A DNA stretch of 64,000 bases from Psoroptes ovis (Eukaryota; Arthropoda; Arachnida; Sarcoptiformes; Psoroptidae), in assembly GCA_002943765.1 (NCBI GenBank), contig PQWQ01000012.1:1625501-1689500 (forward strand). Direction: 5' to 3'. The notes under the pieces are model-generated. The model searched no databases. It worked only from the letters and a program-made list of their open reading frames with translations, and was not told the origin of the DNA. Shown here in pieces: positions 1 to 15,500 of the stretch; position 1 is the first letter of the stretch, and each line of letters starts with the position of its first letter. The position numbers were made by a program, and so were the translations under genes.

Positions 1-585
1 TGTTGGTTTGGTGTTGTGTGTGCGTATTCACAAGAAATGATGGAAATTTGGGAAAAATTAGAAATAAAATGACACAAAATCGCTTCGTTTTGTTCAATAT
101 AATTCGATCGATCGAAAAATCAATCGATGTGTACTGCTGCTGGTGGTGGTCGTGGTAAAGGTGATGATAATTTATTGATAATATTTCTATAATTAAATAT
201 AATAATACATTTGGATGATAATACAATTGGGGTTGTCCGAAAAGTTCGGCTGATTCGAATCATTGATTTCGAATTCGAAAAATGGCCAGAACTTTTCGGA
301 CAACTTAATACATTGAGTTGTGAATGAATGGAGATTCGATGATGATAATGATAATGATAATGATGAAAAGGCAGAAAAAATTTGAAATTTTGAAAAATTT
401 CGCAATTTAAGATACATGAAATTCATATGATAAATGATTTAAGCTCATATTTGTATTATTATTATTATTATTTGAAAAATGATGAATCAATCTTGAACCA
501 CGTCAAACGATGATAATGATAATGTCTATGGTTCGATATCAATTTGATTAATTAATAATGAATACATTTGAATTAATTTATTTGT
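1..585. other. 3' flank of the DRAK-type kinase gene
   Basis: There is no coding sequence here. It is the downstream flank of the minus-strand kinase and carries one mariner hairpin element (227-308). Minus-strand AATAAA motifs lie at 577-582 and at 585-590. The second overlaps the stop codon itself (586-588), so the 3' UTR may be very short. Confidence 0.6.
227..308. mobile_element. Mariner MITE hairpin, copy 1
   Basis: Inverted ends read GGTTGTCCGAAAAGTTC and GAACTTTTCGGACAACTTAA. A TA follows on the right; the left TTAG end has decayed to TTGGG. About 82 bp. Confidence 0.8.
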
Positions 586-3500
586 TTATTTATGATTGAT
601 TTCTATCGGATGACAATGATTATTATTATCAGCATTATTGTTAATTGTTATTTCAATCATCGGTAATGATGTTGTTGCTGTTATTGTTGGATGATGTATA
701 ATTGTGGTCGTCGTTGATGATGATGATGATGATTTTATCATTGTATTTGAATCATTCAATAAAAATGGATTATCCATTGTTGTTGTGGATATTGTAGATG
801 ATGAATGTGTTTCTATTGTGGCCAATGGAATTGTTTTCATTATTGTTGTTTCTGTTGGTGTCAATAAATCATTGGTATTATCAACTGTAATACGATGATC
901 TTTGAGTTGTGATGATTTTGTTGTTGTTGATGCTGTCGATGCTGATGATAATGTATTTAAACGTTGCATCGATGATGAACGTATATTTGAATAATAATTA
1001 TTATCATTATAATTCCATTGATTAATAATATAATCATCGATTGATAAATTTAATTTTTTCGATGGTGTCGATGGTGGTGAATGAGTATCGGCATTTAATT
1101 TTTTATTATTATTCATATTATTAATATTATCATTATCATAATTATTCGAGGTTGTTCTCGTGCACATATGATTATGTAAATTGACCAATATTGGCCGATC
1201 ACCGGATGATATCATTGATGATGACATTGAACTTTCTGATGTAAATTTTTTCGATTGTTGTTGATTATGTCTTAATGAATTCGATATAATATCAATGAAT
1301 GATTTACGATCAGGAAATATATCCGATGATAAACGTTTATGTTTTGTTGTATTTATTGTTGTTGTTGGATAAAGTAAATTTTGTTTCGGTATTTGATTTT
1401 CTTTATTATTATTATTATTATTATCATGATTATCATTATTTTGATGACATTTTTCCATTTTAGAATCATTAATGCTGTGATTATTTATTTCACCATTAAT
1501 AATTGTATCACAGAAATTTTCTCCTAAACCAGAATCACAACAAACATTATTATTGATCATTGTTGATGATGACAATGGCAGTGTTGTTGATGTCGATGTT
1601 GCAGGTATTGTTTGTTTTTCCGCATCATCAACTATTGAATGTAATTGTTTTTGATGATTATGTGCATGATCCAGATGATCATCTAATGAACTGATCGATG
1701 ATAATGTCATCGATGATGATTTCGAATCACTTGTTTCTGAACGTAATTTTGTTCTTTTAGCTAAATCATTATGATGATTATTATCAACACTCTCATCATC
1801 ATCTTCGACATCTTCTTCTTCTTCAAGATCTGATGTTTGATTGTTATTTTCATTTATTTGTTCTTGTTTAAGATCATTATTTGTTGTTAATAATAATGAA
1901 TTATTATTATCAACAACAACAGTAACATCATTATCATTATCCATTGATAACCATGGATGTTGTAAACATTCATCACAAGTTAATCGTTTTCTAAATGGAA
2001 AAAAAAATTGAAAAAAATCATTAGTTAATCCATTAAATCTATTACATCTATTGACATACTTTGGATCTCTAATCAATAATTTTGAAATAAAATCTTTAGC
2101 TAAATCACTGATATTTGAGAATAATTTTTCCGGAAATTCGAGATCACTGCTAGTTATATTCGAATATGTTTGCTGTTTATCATCACCACCGAATGGACTA
2201 TGTCCACTTAATAATACATATGTGACAATACCGAGGCTCCTAAAATACAAAATCAATAGAAAACCATTAGATAATCGGAAAAAAAAATCAAAAACTCCAT
2301 CGAAAAACATACCAAATATCAGATGCCAATGTGATTGGTTCGTATTGAAGTATTTCGGGCGCTGTAAATCAACAGAGACAAATTAATTAAAATCGAGAGA
2401 ACCTCAAATCAAACAACAAAAAAAAACTTACGCATATAATCAACGGTGCCCATAATTTCACGTACTTCACATTGATCATCGATTAAACGTGATATACCGA
2501 AATCACATAATTTAACATTACCATTTGGTAGTGAATCGGTTAGTAAAATGTTTTGTGGCTAAAAATAAGTTTTGAAATAAATAAAACAAGAAAAATTAAT
2601 CCACTTTTCCAAGAAAATCGAATCAAATCAAATTGAATTAAGACATTCAAAGATTTTTCAAAAATATTAAAAATTTGATAACACAAGTAGCACACACACA
2701 CACACATAAGCAACGGGGAAAGTCAAAGATAAAATCAAAAAGAAAAAAAATAAAAAATAAATTCGTTTTTATCTTTGAAATAATCGAATTGATTCGAAAT
2801 AATTTAAATAAAAATTTAATTTCAAAAATTTCAAAAATCAAGATCACGGAGATTCGTAGATTGAAATCATCAGGGGAAAGGAATGACCAAAAATATTCAA
2901 AAAAAAAGCAAAATTGAATTTTTATCTTTAAAAATTACTTTCAAATATTTCGAAAATCGAGAGCAAACTACTTTCAAATCAACGTTATCATATAACTGTG
3001 TGGCTTATCTGTCCATCAATGGTAAACAGTTGGAGAAAAACATGCTGCGCTACTTATTAACCATGCACAATTTAGACATCAAGGTCAGCGAGAGAGAGAG
3101 TTTATGGTCGTCAAACGGTAAACCATTTTTTTTCTCCGAAGTAAATTGCTTATTTTGGTGACATTGATTCATATGATTTTGATCATCATCAAACCACATT
3201 ATTGTTATCATCTTCCAAATCCAATTCGAATCAAATTAAATTAAAAGTAATTCAGTTTTTTTTATTATTATAGCTGTACTTCAAGAGAAATTAACCTGAA
3301 TTTTTGCCTAGTTTCAACAGGTTGAAACCTTTAAAGATTGTTTATTTCGAAAATTGGAGCAACATTTTTTTTTGTTTGCTTGAAAAATGATAACAATTTT
3401 CTTCGAGAAATTATTATCATCATCAGTTATAAATAACTGTATTATGTATTGAAATCGAAATGGTTCGAATATTTGGTTCAAAATCAATGATAATAATTTT

Positions 3501-6500
3501 CTCTGATAATCAAGTAAGACACACCATACACACCACCACTCTCAAAATTATCATTAATCATTTTTGAGGTTAATTAAAAATTGGAATGTTCAATGTAATA
3601 TTGAAATGAAGATAAATCAAATAAATCAAATCAAAAAAAAAATTCCATACCTTTATATCTAAATGTGCAATCTGTTTTTGATGTAGAAATTGTATACCTT
3701 CAATTATTTGTCGAACAATACGACAACATTGCCGTTCATCGATTGTTTCTTCATCGTCGAGAACTTTTTGCAGTTCACCACCTTCAGCTCTGTTAAGAGA
3801 AAATATTGATTTTAAAAAAAAAATGATCAATGATTTCAAAGGAATAAACAATCGATTAATACTTACAATTCTAATACTAGCGTAAAATCTAACCGGGTTT
3901 CATATACTTCATATAACCGAACAATACGTTCAGAATTTAATGATTCTAATAGTACACGTATTTCATGAAGAATTTCATCCGTAACATCACCATGTCTTGG
4001 TCGACGACGTTTGATGATTTTGGCTGCATATTGTTGACCATTTTGTCGATGTTTTATCCGGCGGACACATGCAAATTTACCCCTATTTATTGATTAAAAA
4101 AAAGGAAAATCATAATTAAAAATCAATCATCAATCAATATAAACATGATTTAATGTCCATGATTTAATAATTTCATAATAATCACATAATTGTCTTGATA
4201 TTTCCATTTATACATGAATAACCCTGTATTCATTTTATTCAATTTGATTTGATGATTCATTCACAATGATTTGTAACACAGATTGAATGGAAAAGTGGTT
4301 TTACAAATTCAAAACAAAACAATTGAAAGTCATTGAATTTTCAAAAAAAAAAAAAAATAAACAATTAAACAAATAACTAAATGATTATGATGATTCGAAG
4401 AAAAATCAATGTCAAATTAATGAATCATTAAAGTAAATTTGAAACTAAAACGATTATGATTATGATGATGATCATCATCATTATCAATGGTGGTTCAATG
4501 TTTACAAACTATCATTAAATCATGTTCACATCACATCATCATCATCATCATCCATACATTAATCCACTCATTCAATCTTGTGAATCCATAAATTATTATT
4601 TACCTGTGTTTGCCTATGTATTATTATTATTATCATCACTGTTATTTGACGTGTAGGTGTCACAGCTGATTTTGATGAATAATTTTTTTTGTGAATAAAA
4701 TTTTCCATTCAAATCAACCAAATCAATATTGATGTATACATGTTGAATACATCAATCCATACGCACGCAGATATGCAACAGGTGAACATATGAAAAGGTC
4801 TATTTTAAATTCAAAATTTTCAAATAATTTCCATGTCGGAGGCATTATTTGAAACGCATTATTCATTCATTCACCACCGCCAACGCATGGAAAACATAGT
4901 GAGACGGGCCACACACATATTAAGACATATTCAGATTAATTTTTCTTTCTTTCTCGGATAAAATCAATTAATTATCAGTTTGAGAATTAATATCGGTGGT
5001 CGGACATCATTCAAATCAACTGGAAAAATTTCATTTCATTCATTTTCACTTTGTGTGTGTAATTAATAAATTAATTGTTTTCAAAAGATTGATTCATTTG
5101 AAATTCGTTTTACGTTTTGACAAGTTATATGAATATGTATGAATCAGTCAAATAATAAATGAATCTGAAATTTTACCAAGAAAAAATTTCAAATTTCCAA
5201 TTTTAGCAGATCTTAGGTTGGTCATCATGATCATCATCATCGTGTTTAAAACGGCCAATCGAGTCGGCAAGTCGATTGGTTAGTCTTTAAGCAAACTTAA
5301 AGCCAGGCTGCATGGTCCCCATGAGAGATGGAGAGATCTCTTATGGCGTACCACCGACCTCCAGCACCACCACCACCGTCAACATCAACAAGAACAATGA
5401 TCAAACGATGACCAAGCCCTGTTTGAAACGAAAATTCAAAATTCATTCATTTTGAATTCAATGATTATGATCATCATTATCAATATTTGGTCAAATGTTA
5501 TCAGCTGATGTTTGCTGATAATTGCGATGTTTATATCTGCCAATCTCTGTTTGAGTTTATAAATATAAATATGAATAAATATTCATATTTAACACTTTCA
5601 AAAATTTACCAAATAAACAATTGAACCAAAAAATTATCTTTGGCTTTCAATCACTCACTCTCTCTCTTTATTTGGATCTTACACAAAGCTGACCATTGGA
5701 AATCTTTGTGTAAACATCTTCAAAACCAGACACAAACAGTTAAAAACATATTGAATCAGATGGACACCAACACACACACACACACACAATAGTCCATTGT
5801 GTTTCGATTGATGGAAACATTAAACAAACAAATGAAAAAATAAGGGTTAAATGCTTGTTTTTTTTGGGTTATGAATAATAATGAAAAAACAATGGACAGC
5901 TGCTGCTGCTGCGTATCCATATATTTCAATATCGAAAGTATGCGGAGTAATTGAATTAATGGGATTTTCAATGGATGAACAAAATAAATGAACCAAATGA
6001 ATAATCGATTGAAAGCCATTGAAAATTGAGGCAAAAACACCAAACGTTTGAAGTATTCATCAATTTTGGAGCAAGAAATCGCTCTCATTTAACCCATTAG
6101 CTTCACAGGCGCCTGTCAGGCGGTCAAGAAATCATGGTGTTCAATGAATAACGGGTATGACCAATCGGTTAATTGATTAAGGAGAAAAATTTCGAAAAAT
6201 TGCTCATGAAAGGGTTGAGCACACCCGACGAACAATACATAGTACAATCAAATGAAATGTCGAATACTCAAAGATATTCAAAGGGTTTGAAAATCAAAGG
6301 TTTTCCAAAACCAAAGGTTTTCAAAATTTGAAAGGTGCTTCGCAGCCACAAAGTCTCAAATTATACTGCTTATGATGCTCGGTGCGCTTTAAAAATTGCA
6401 CAAATTTCACTAAATAAAATTTGTAATTTAATGAACTTTGATTATTCAGATTGCGTAATCAAGGTGTTACAACAATAATTTATTTTATGTTTACATTTTT

Positions 6501-9500
6501 TCTTTTTAATCCAAAATTCCACTATTTATGGATTATTCAAGACATTTTCTAAGCATCTTTACGGCTGAAAAAAAAATGCGAGATAAATAAATAAATAAAC
6601 AAACTGACAAACAAAGTCATTACGAAACATGAAGAAATATCGTAACATTAAATATCGTCGCAAGGTTAGTGAACAAACAAATAAACGCGTACAAACACGT
6701 GTTAGACGTGCACAATCGGGGACACATACACACACAGAAATAGGAAATTACAAAATTGATAAAGCAGCAAAAAGACAAGACAAATTATTCCTGATTGATC
6801 AATGAAAAATCAATCAATCAATGGTTAATTGATTGAATTGAATCAATCGATAAGATCAAATGGTTTCAAGATTCGAGGTAAAACGTCTTAAAATTCCGAT
6901 CGCTCGACAGGCGCCGAGCGATCACCGATTGATTCAATGCTTATTGCAGTGTCCAAAGATTGCGGCAAATCAAATCAAAGAAAAAAATTGATGAATTTTG
7001 TGGTCCAAAAGGTCCACAAATCATAATGATTTGATGGAAAAATTAATCATTTCTTTAATTATGTTTCTAGGAATTTTAGATTTGATTTCATTTTGCCATT
7101 TTCGTTGGCTTTACATCACTTTTAAATTAAGATATCAAGTTTACTCGTTGCTGCTGCTGTTGTTTCAGTTCTCAATAAGATATGAAATATCAAACATGAA
7201 ACATGATCAAACATAAGAAAATCAATGGAAAATAAATTAAAATCTAAAACAATGAAAATGACTGAATAAACACACAATTGACTTTTTCAAATTTAAGACT
7301 TAACAATTGACAACTGAAGTATTAAGCCTTCAAGCCTTCGAAAAGGGGCTAAAACATTTGCAAAAAAAACAATGGCCCCTGTTTGTGAATAAATGGAAAC
7401 AATTGGCCCAACAATAAAATGGAAATAGCACTGAAAACTTGCAGGCCCTAGTGGCTTTTAGAGTGATTTTTAGTGCGTAATCAGTGGTTCAAGCGATAAA
7501 CTTGGATTTGAAATCGAATTTTAATCAAATTTGATTTGAAAATTGGCTGAAAATCAATTTTGAAATTTTGAAAATTTCAAAATTTTCGAAATTCAAAAAT
7601 TAATTAATTGAAATTCAGTTCAATTTATTGAATTACAAATCATCAGATTACAAATCACAAACAAACACACGAAACGCATGACACGAGCACAAACATAAAC
7701 AAACTCGTTATAGTCTGATAACATCACCGTAATCATCATCATCATCTACCGCGTTCCACAAATCGCTAATCAATCGAAACTTGCTCAAAGTATTACAATC
7801 ACAAGATAATGAATTGAATTGAATTAATTTAAAATCTCGAAATTTAAGATTTAAGAACTCAAAATCGAATCGAATCAAAATCTTGATATCTTCAGGCATT
7901 TCTTCTATTTCTTAGATGTTTGAATGGATTTCAAAGATTTAATTTATGATTTACTCTTGATTTTACTTCAGTGGATTTACGTTATCATTTGATTAATTGT
8001 ATGTGGATTTGTGTATGAGGATTTTCAAGGTTTTGTTCAATTTGTTTATTTGCTTTCATTTAATTAAAATAATTTCATTTCGATGCAAATTTTTCGAATG
8101 GGGATTTTTGCATTTTTGAAAATTTTGAATACATACACAAAATAATGAATGCTTAGCAAATGTCGGATGTTCTGTTGTTTGTTATTTCAAAATTTACTCA
8201 TAGTATTATTCAGATTAACATATATTTAAAATTTTGAATAATCTAAGGTGGATTTAATTTAAATTATTCGATTTGATTCAGTGTCCGAAAAGTTTGTGCG
8301 CATTTTCAATGGGAATTCACCATACGTTCACATTGATTTAAGGCGCAAGAACTTTTCGGACAGCCAAATACAAACAAATAAATGTAAATGAAAACAAAAC
8401 ATAGCAAAATGAAAACCAGGAATTATAGTCTTTGTCGCATACATTTTTGTTGTTTGTCATAATACATTTTATACATTTTTTTCGATTTGTTTACTTGTAT
8501 AAATATGAACATGTTCACATTTTCCCACGATTAGAAATTATCTTTTGAGGCGAGATTTTGCTTTGTTTATTTTACATTTCAATATATGTTATGGAAATTT
8601 GTGTTTATCATTTGAATGCTTTTCACAACGTGTAAAATTGTAAAAGCAAACAATAATAATGGTCAAAAGTATATACGATCATTTGAAACAATTTTAAAGC
8701 AAACAATCAACAATAATGATGATAATAATAAACACATTACCGAGAAATGGATGAATGGATTGTCTGAAATTTCAAATGAATTCATTCCAAAATAAATTCA
8801 TCAAAATTATCAGCAAGCCGGGTCATCAAACAAGTGGATGGAAGTGAAATGAAAATTAAAAATGAATTTGAATCACAAGCATATTTTTTGAACAATTAAG
8901 AACATTGTACAAGCTGTACAAATGAATCTGCAAATGAACGTTATGAAACCATTTGAAATTATAATTAATTATTCATGTAAAACAATGATAAATAAACATC
9001 AATTAATAATTATGACGACGATGGAAAGTGTATTTCAAGTGTATAATTTCACTTGAAATACAAAAATAATTATCATGTTTGAATCGTCCAAAAATTTGTT
9101 GGTGACAATTTCAATTCAAAATATACATAGAAATTCCATTGAAAATCAATCTAATCGACCGGAAAAATGGAAACTCCAACAAATTACCAATTCATCACAC
9201 AACAATGTGACATTAATATCATCGATATCGATGATAATTTGATAAGTGTCAATCAATCAATCAATCAATCAATCACCAACAGCAGCAGCAGCAGCTCAAA
9301 TCACATGGATAGATTGACAGCAGCAATCATCGATATCAGATAATGCGATGCATTGAATTTGCATAAATTTTGAAAATCAAAACGTGGAAAAATCAACATA
9401 CAAAGACACTGAAATGCATTGGGACCTCTCTATGAACAAGCACAACGTTCACGAACATTTCAAATGATCAAATGATCAAACAAACAAACTAATCCAATGA

Positions 9501-12500
9501 TGGACAATCAAGAATATCGTCGCTGTCATTGTAGATGTTGGCCTAATTTTTTTAGATTTAAATCAAGATTAATTCAAAATTAGATAAACAAATCAAGCTT
9601 AGATTTGAATTCAAATTCGAATTTAAATTAAAATTTAAATTCAAATTTTTCATTTGCTCGTTTGTTTGTTTACATTGCAACAATTTGGGGCTAATTTGTT
9701 TCAACAATACAAGGTTCGTATGCTACAACAACAACAGTTGTACAATGATGTATGTACAACAATTTGAAATGAATACACTGAAATTGACATTTTAAAAATT
9801 TTAAAAAAATTAAATCGTATTCAATTTGCATTAATTTTCAAAGATAGAGGGAGACAGACAGATGTATAGTCAATGACAATTGAAAATTATGGCAGAAAAT
9901 TTTGAAAATTTCAAAATTTTCAAAACAAGAAAAAAATTCAAAGGGTTTAACCTTTTGCGCTCGACAGGCGCATGTAAGGCGCCGCGATTCTGAAGGGTTT
10001 CTATGATGAATCAAAATGTGCGTCGAGCACGCAGAAGATTTTGAGGATTTCTTTGATTTTTTATGGATTCAAACATCATCATAATTCGGAGAACACAACA
10101 GAACATTTGTGATAATAATTATCATCATCATCATCATCATACTTTATGACCATTATTCATTGTTGTATCTGTTTGAAACAAAAACTAATTATTGCAACGG
10201 CAAAATTAAAGCAAAATTCAATGGAAAGCAATAAATGCTTTAACAGGTAGCACGGCATGGCTGAATAATGATGATAAACAATTACAAATCAAATTACAAA
10301 GATTAAAGCATTTAATCCTGGAAAAGATGCTTAACACTCATAAACAACTCTCAAGCATTTTCAAGACCAGTGATTCTCAACAAGTGTCCCGCGGCACTAT
10401 TGTTGTGTTGCGTGAAATTTCTGAATTGTGCCGCAACAAAAAAATGAGAATCCCTGTTCAAGACTCCATCAGCATCATTGAATAACGGAGCAACCATTTG
10501 AAGCCTTTTCAGAGTGGAAAAAGCATTTAAATCAAATTTATTTTTTTATTATTTTTTGAAAGGTTTGGTTAAAAGGTTTAAGCTTTGCTTTACCTCTAAA
10601 CCATATGTTTACCGCATGTTGCGTGAGTGTGTGTGTGTCATGATTGATTGATGGATTATAACAAAGGGGAAATTGTTTGTAAAAAAATTCATTCAAAAAC
10701 CATTAAAAACAATTAAACCCTTTGTACTCGAGAGGCGCCAGATGGGCACCACTTTCATCAGTATTAACGACGCAACAGCAAAGATATTGTCGAGTGCAAC
10801 GAACAAGCGATTACTTAGAACTTTTCAATGATAATTGCGTAGCTCTCTGGTACCATGGTATTTTCTAACATAAGACTAAATGGGGAAAGGCAAAGAGGGC
10901 TATACATGTGTGTAATGCCTTATATTGAAAAACATATAATTTAATAATGAACTTGATTATTTGCGTGTATTTGCATCCATCCAAACAGAACAACAATAAT
11001 AAACGATGTGAATTTAATTGAATACTAACCGACTGTAGACTGACTGACCAACCAACTAACTATGACTGATCATTATTATTATTACGACTAAGACCATTGA
11101 ATTACCATAATTATTATCATGTTGAATGACCATTGTTTTCTTACGAATTTACCTTGAAAAATTTGACCAAGGAAATGATTTGAACAAACGAACAAAAAAA
11201 ATCTTCGAATTAAAATGACCAAGAAAAGAATTGACCATGAAATGACTGATGGATTTGCGAACCAATCTCAAATTCTAAATTTTGGATTAAAGCAAATAAA
11301 GGTATTAACCCTAACAACCCTGAAAACCTGAACTGAAATTTAAAATTGAGATCTTGAATAATTGATTTTCGAAGAATTGAATTTCGATCAATGGGTGAAG
11401 GATGTGAAAGGTGATTCGAAAATTTCAAGAAAAAAATTCCGAGAAAAATAATTTCCAAGAAGAAAAACTTCGAAAGAAATGATTAAAAATAAAATAAAGG
11501 TGACCATCACATATCACCCGAAATAGCCGCAATTCCAAAAATATCCTTCGACCTTCGATGAGTATAAAAAATAGTAACTAGGCCATCATTGATAATTTAA
11601 ATATCATTTGAATATCAAATCATATCATATCATATATATGACATGATTTGATCGCATATTCAACGTCACCAATTAAAACACAAGCACAAATTAATTTCAA
11701 TAATAAAAAAAATATTCAAATTTTACACACACACAGATACACAATCAACAAGTAATCAAAGGATTATGACAATTAATTCAGAAAAGGATCACCGGATACC
11801 TCATAAAAGAACTATGACCAGCACCCTGACAATCATCGAGTCGATCTCACTTGAATCACTAGCTTTCGAGTAAATTCACTTTTATCATACTTTTACAAAA
11901 TTATTAATGATAATAAATCAAGGAATAATTATAATTATAATCAACGGGTGTTAAATATTAATTTATGTATTTGATTTCATTCAGCGATATTCGTATTCGT
12001 ATTCATATTCACATACGGTTACTTAATTGATTTAATGCTTAATTTTACAAAAAATATCAAATTAAATCGAATCAAATCAAATCAAAATCCACTTAAGATG
12101 AGTTTTTCGTTTCATTTCATTTTTTACACCATTTCTTAAAAAAGTTAATAAATCTTACGTATCTTACAAGCAATTTTATGAACAAGCAATCAAAATGGCC
12201 ATCATCATCATCATTATCATCATATGATCACTATTTGATCATTATCATCATATGTATTCAACGCGATAACAGATGATGATGATGACAGTTATGAAATTTT
12301 TTAATTTGCATTTTCAAATCAAGTAATGTAAATGATGTAAAAATAAATAATTTTCAAAATCAAGGTAAATCATCATTATCATCATCTCCGCAATCATCAT
12401 CATCATCCAGTACATCATTAGTGATGTATACTGTCATGTAAGTCTCTTTGAATAAACAACATTATAAATGAGCTTAGGCTGTCCACAAAGTTTTGGTCAT

Positions 12501-15500
12501 TTCAATCATTTCAAACACCAGTGGCAATGATGAATGTGCATGATGGTAAAGCTTGCGCAGACTTTGCGGACAACCTCATTGTTTACCTGAAAAGACACTT
12601 AATTTTCTACAAAACCTGAACATAAATAAAATGATTCGATGCTAAAAATAAAAGTGTTTTTTCACTGATTTTTTTTTCAAATGAAATAAAAGTCGAATCG
12701 GATGAGTAGGATATGATTTCAATTTCAAAAATTGTAAATTACAAAAATTGTAAAATTAAAAATTGAAATTTAAAAAAAAATTTCTATTTACAGAAATATA
12801 AATAAATAAATAAATAAATCAGAGAGAGATAAAAACAAAATCATTATGAATTGAATCAGTAATTTTCTTATTTTTTTTAAAGAAAATTTAAATACCAAAA
12901 AAATCTATTAGGTTGTCCGAAAAGTTCTGGCCGATTTTTCAAATTTCATTAATCGAATGATTTCAAAAAAAAAAACTTTTCGGACAACAACCGTAATGAC
13001 TTTTGACAGAAAATTTCATATTTTCATTTCAATTCAAAAACACAGTGTTTGATTTACCTGAGCGAATTCTTTCGTTTTTTTATTTTTAACCTTTATTTAT
13101 TTTGACTTTGAATACATACACCTGACACATACACACACACTCACACAACATAATGATGACCAGTAAGTGTTGTTGATCATTGAATAAAAATAAAATTTCA
13201 ATTTTCAAAATTTTAATTTCATTCCGTTTTTGATGATAATCATCAAAAAATGAGCGATTTTATTGAAATTTTATTGAAAGAAATAAACCTTAAAATAACC
13301 TTTTTTTGAAAAACAAATAAAAATAAAACAAAAATAAATAAAATCTGGATCATTCGTTTTATTATCATCGATGACATAGTCCTGCTGAATGTCATCCAAA
13401 AAAATGTGAAAAAGTATGTCGACTTTGATGAACTACTACTGGTCATCGAATGTGGAGTATGTCGACTTGATTTACGCCATGATCATCGAATCTGGAGTAT
13501 CTGGATGATCATTGTGATCATCATCATTGAATCTTATTGTACAGTTCCAATTTTAACCCAAAAAATGAATCAATTCCAAACTATTCAAAATCTCATCGGA
13601 TTTATTTTTTTTTTTCGCATTTGATCATCTGATTAGTGATTTTCACATCAGAAATTCAATGAATTTAAATATTCGAAAAACCTTAACCTCGAAATTTTCA
13701 ATTTTCGAACAATTCCATCTTCATCTATGGACAATGGACGTTCAATGCTTCAATCATCGAAATAGAACAGTTGAATGCTGTCAATGAATCAATGAATATT
13801 TAAATGTAATCGATACCTGATCATCTTTGAATCTTCCACAAAAAAAATACTCGTAATTTCATTCAAAATTACCAATTCAAAATAATGGAATTCAAATTTA
13901 ATGAAAATCAAATTCAGAAATTACACTGAAGATTACACCCGAGAAAAATATTATAATAATACTAACCCTGAAATATGTGAATCATCATTTTTTATGTGAA
14001 TTTGATTTGCGTTTTGAACAATTGAGAAATGAATGAATAAATAAATTTACATTTTAAAACATGTGTGATAATCATATATGATAATAATAAACAGTTATTT
14101 GTTTGCGCGATTTTTGTGATGATGATCGAGGTCAATCGGGCCGGTTATTTTCCAAATTTGATTTGGAAAATAATTCGATGTTATTGAATTATAATAACAT
14201 TGAATTGATCAGCAGCAGCAACAACACCGGCAACAACGAGCGCAACGATAATAATTCGTAGAAAAACACTATTTATCTTCAAGGTATTCGAATTTTTCTC
14301 AAATTAAATAAAATATTGGAAATCACATCTTTGCACTCGACAGGCGCCCGAGGAGCGCCCAGGTTACACATGGTTTTCACGTAATTATAAGGTAATCGTC
14401 GAGTGTACGAGTGATTTCGGTGCAAGTGACCGAATAATAAATCAAAATTTTGAACGGGAAAAAAACTACAACAACGAAGACGAAGGAAAAGATGAATGAA
14501 TAATTACATAACATTCAATAAATATGCATTATGCATGATCTTCATCCGATGTTCATTGCCAATCTCATTGATCATTGGTAAACATCGCATATCGCCAGAA
14601 ACAAGCGATTGGAATGAACGAAAAATCAGATTAGGACTTGTCCGAAAAATTCTTTCTTGCTTAACAGTTTGAAATCAATGGAAATGTCCATTGGAAATCG
14701 GAACAAACTTTTCGGACAGCCGAAATGAAAATGGAAATTTCTTTTTCCATTTCTTGGCATTTTCTCACCGTATCATTTTTCATGACAAGAAAATGTCTTA
14801 ATTTAAAAGCACACTGACAACACACACCAAAGCCAAATACAATTTTGAATTTCAAATTTTTCAAAGTTTTTTTTGGTATTCATTTCAAATTTTCAAGTAC
14901 AATGATATGATAATTGAATATATACCAATCGGTATAATTATAACTCAATAATTTCACTGTGATTGGCATGTATTATTACACATAATAATTACCGTTATTG
15001 GCTTCTTCTTAAGCTTAAAATCACAATGATTGATAACAATTTGTTCGAAAAAATAATCATGACAAAATATATTAGGTTGTCCCATAAGTTCTTGCCGTTT
15101 TTTAAATTTTTTTTTCGTTCAAAAAACGGCAAGAACTTATGGGACAACTTAATACTTTGAGATACACTAAGAAATAGATCAAAATTTCTTGAGGAAATTT
15201 CTACGAAAAATTACGAAGAATCTTCGTAAATTGTTCCATTTTAAAATTGACTTTGATGGATTGAATCAATTAGTTTGATTGACTTAATTGCGCAGCATTT
15301 TTTTTCCCCACGAATTCCTCTGTTGTGGGTGAATCAAATATCAGGGCAAAAATCTAATCAAACACAGTAAACACACTCACACATACAGTCAACAAACAAA
15401 TAGTGTACACACACACACACACACAGAGTAAACCAAACACCCTTTAAAAACACCACTTTACATCCTCTCTAACTACTCATTGATCATATTGATGATAAAT

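Noticed and set aside
4654..4680. Resemblance to miR-2/13 (TGTCACAGC then TTTTGATGA) in the DRAK intron, plus strand
   Set aside because: The seed differs by one base, the middle differs, and I find no complementary arm within 80 nt to form a precursor.
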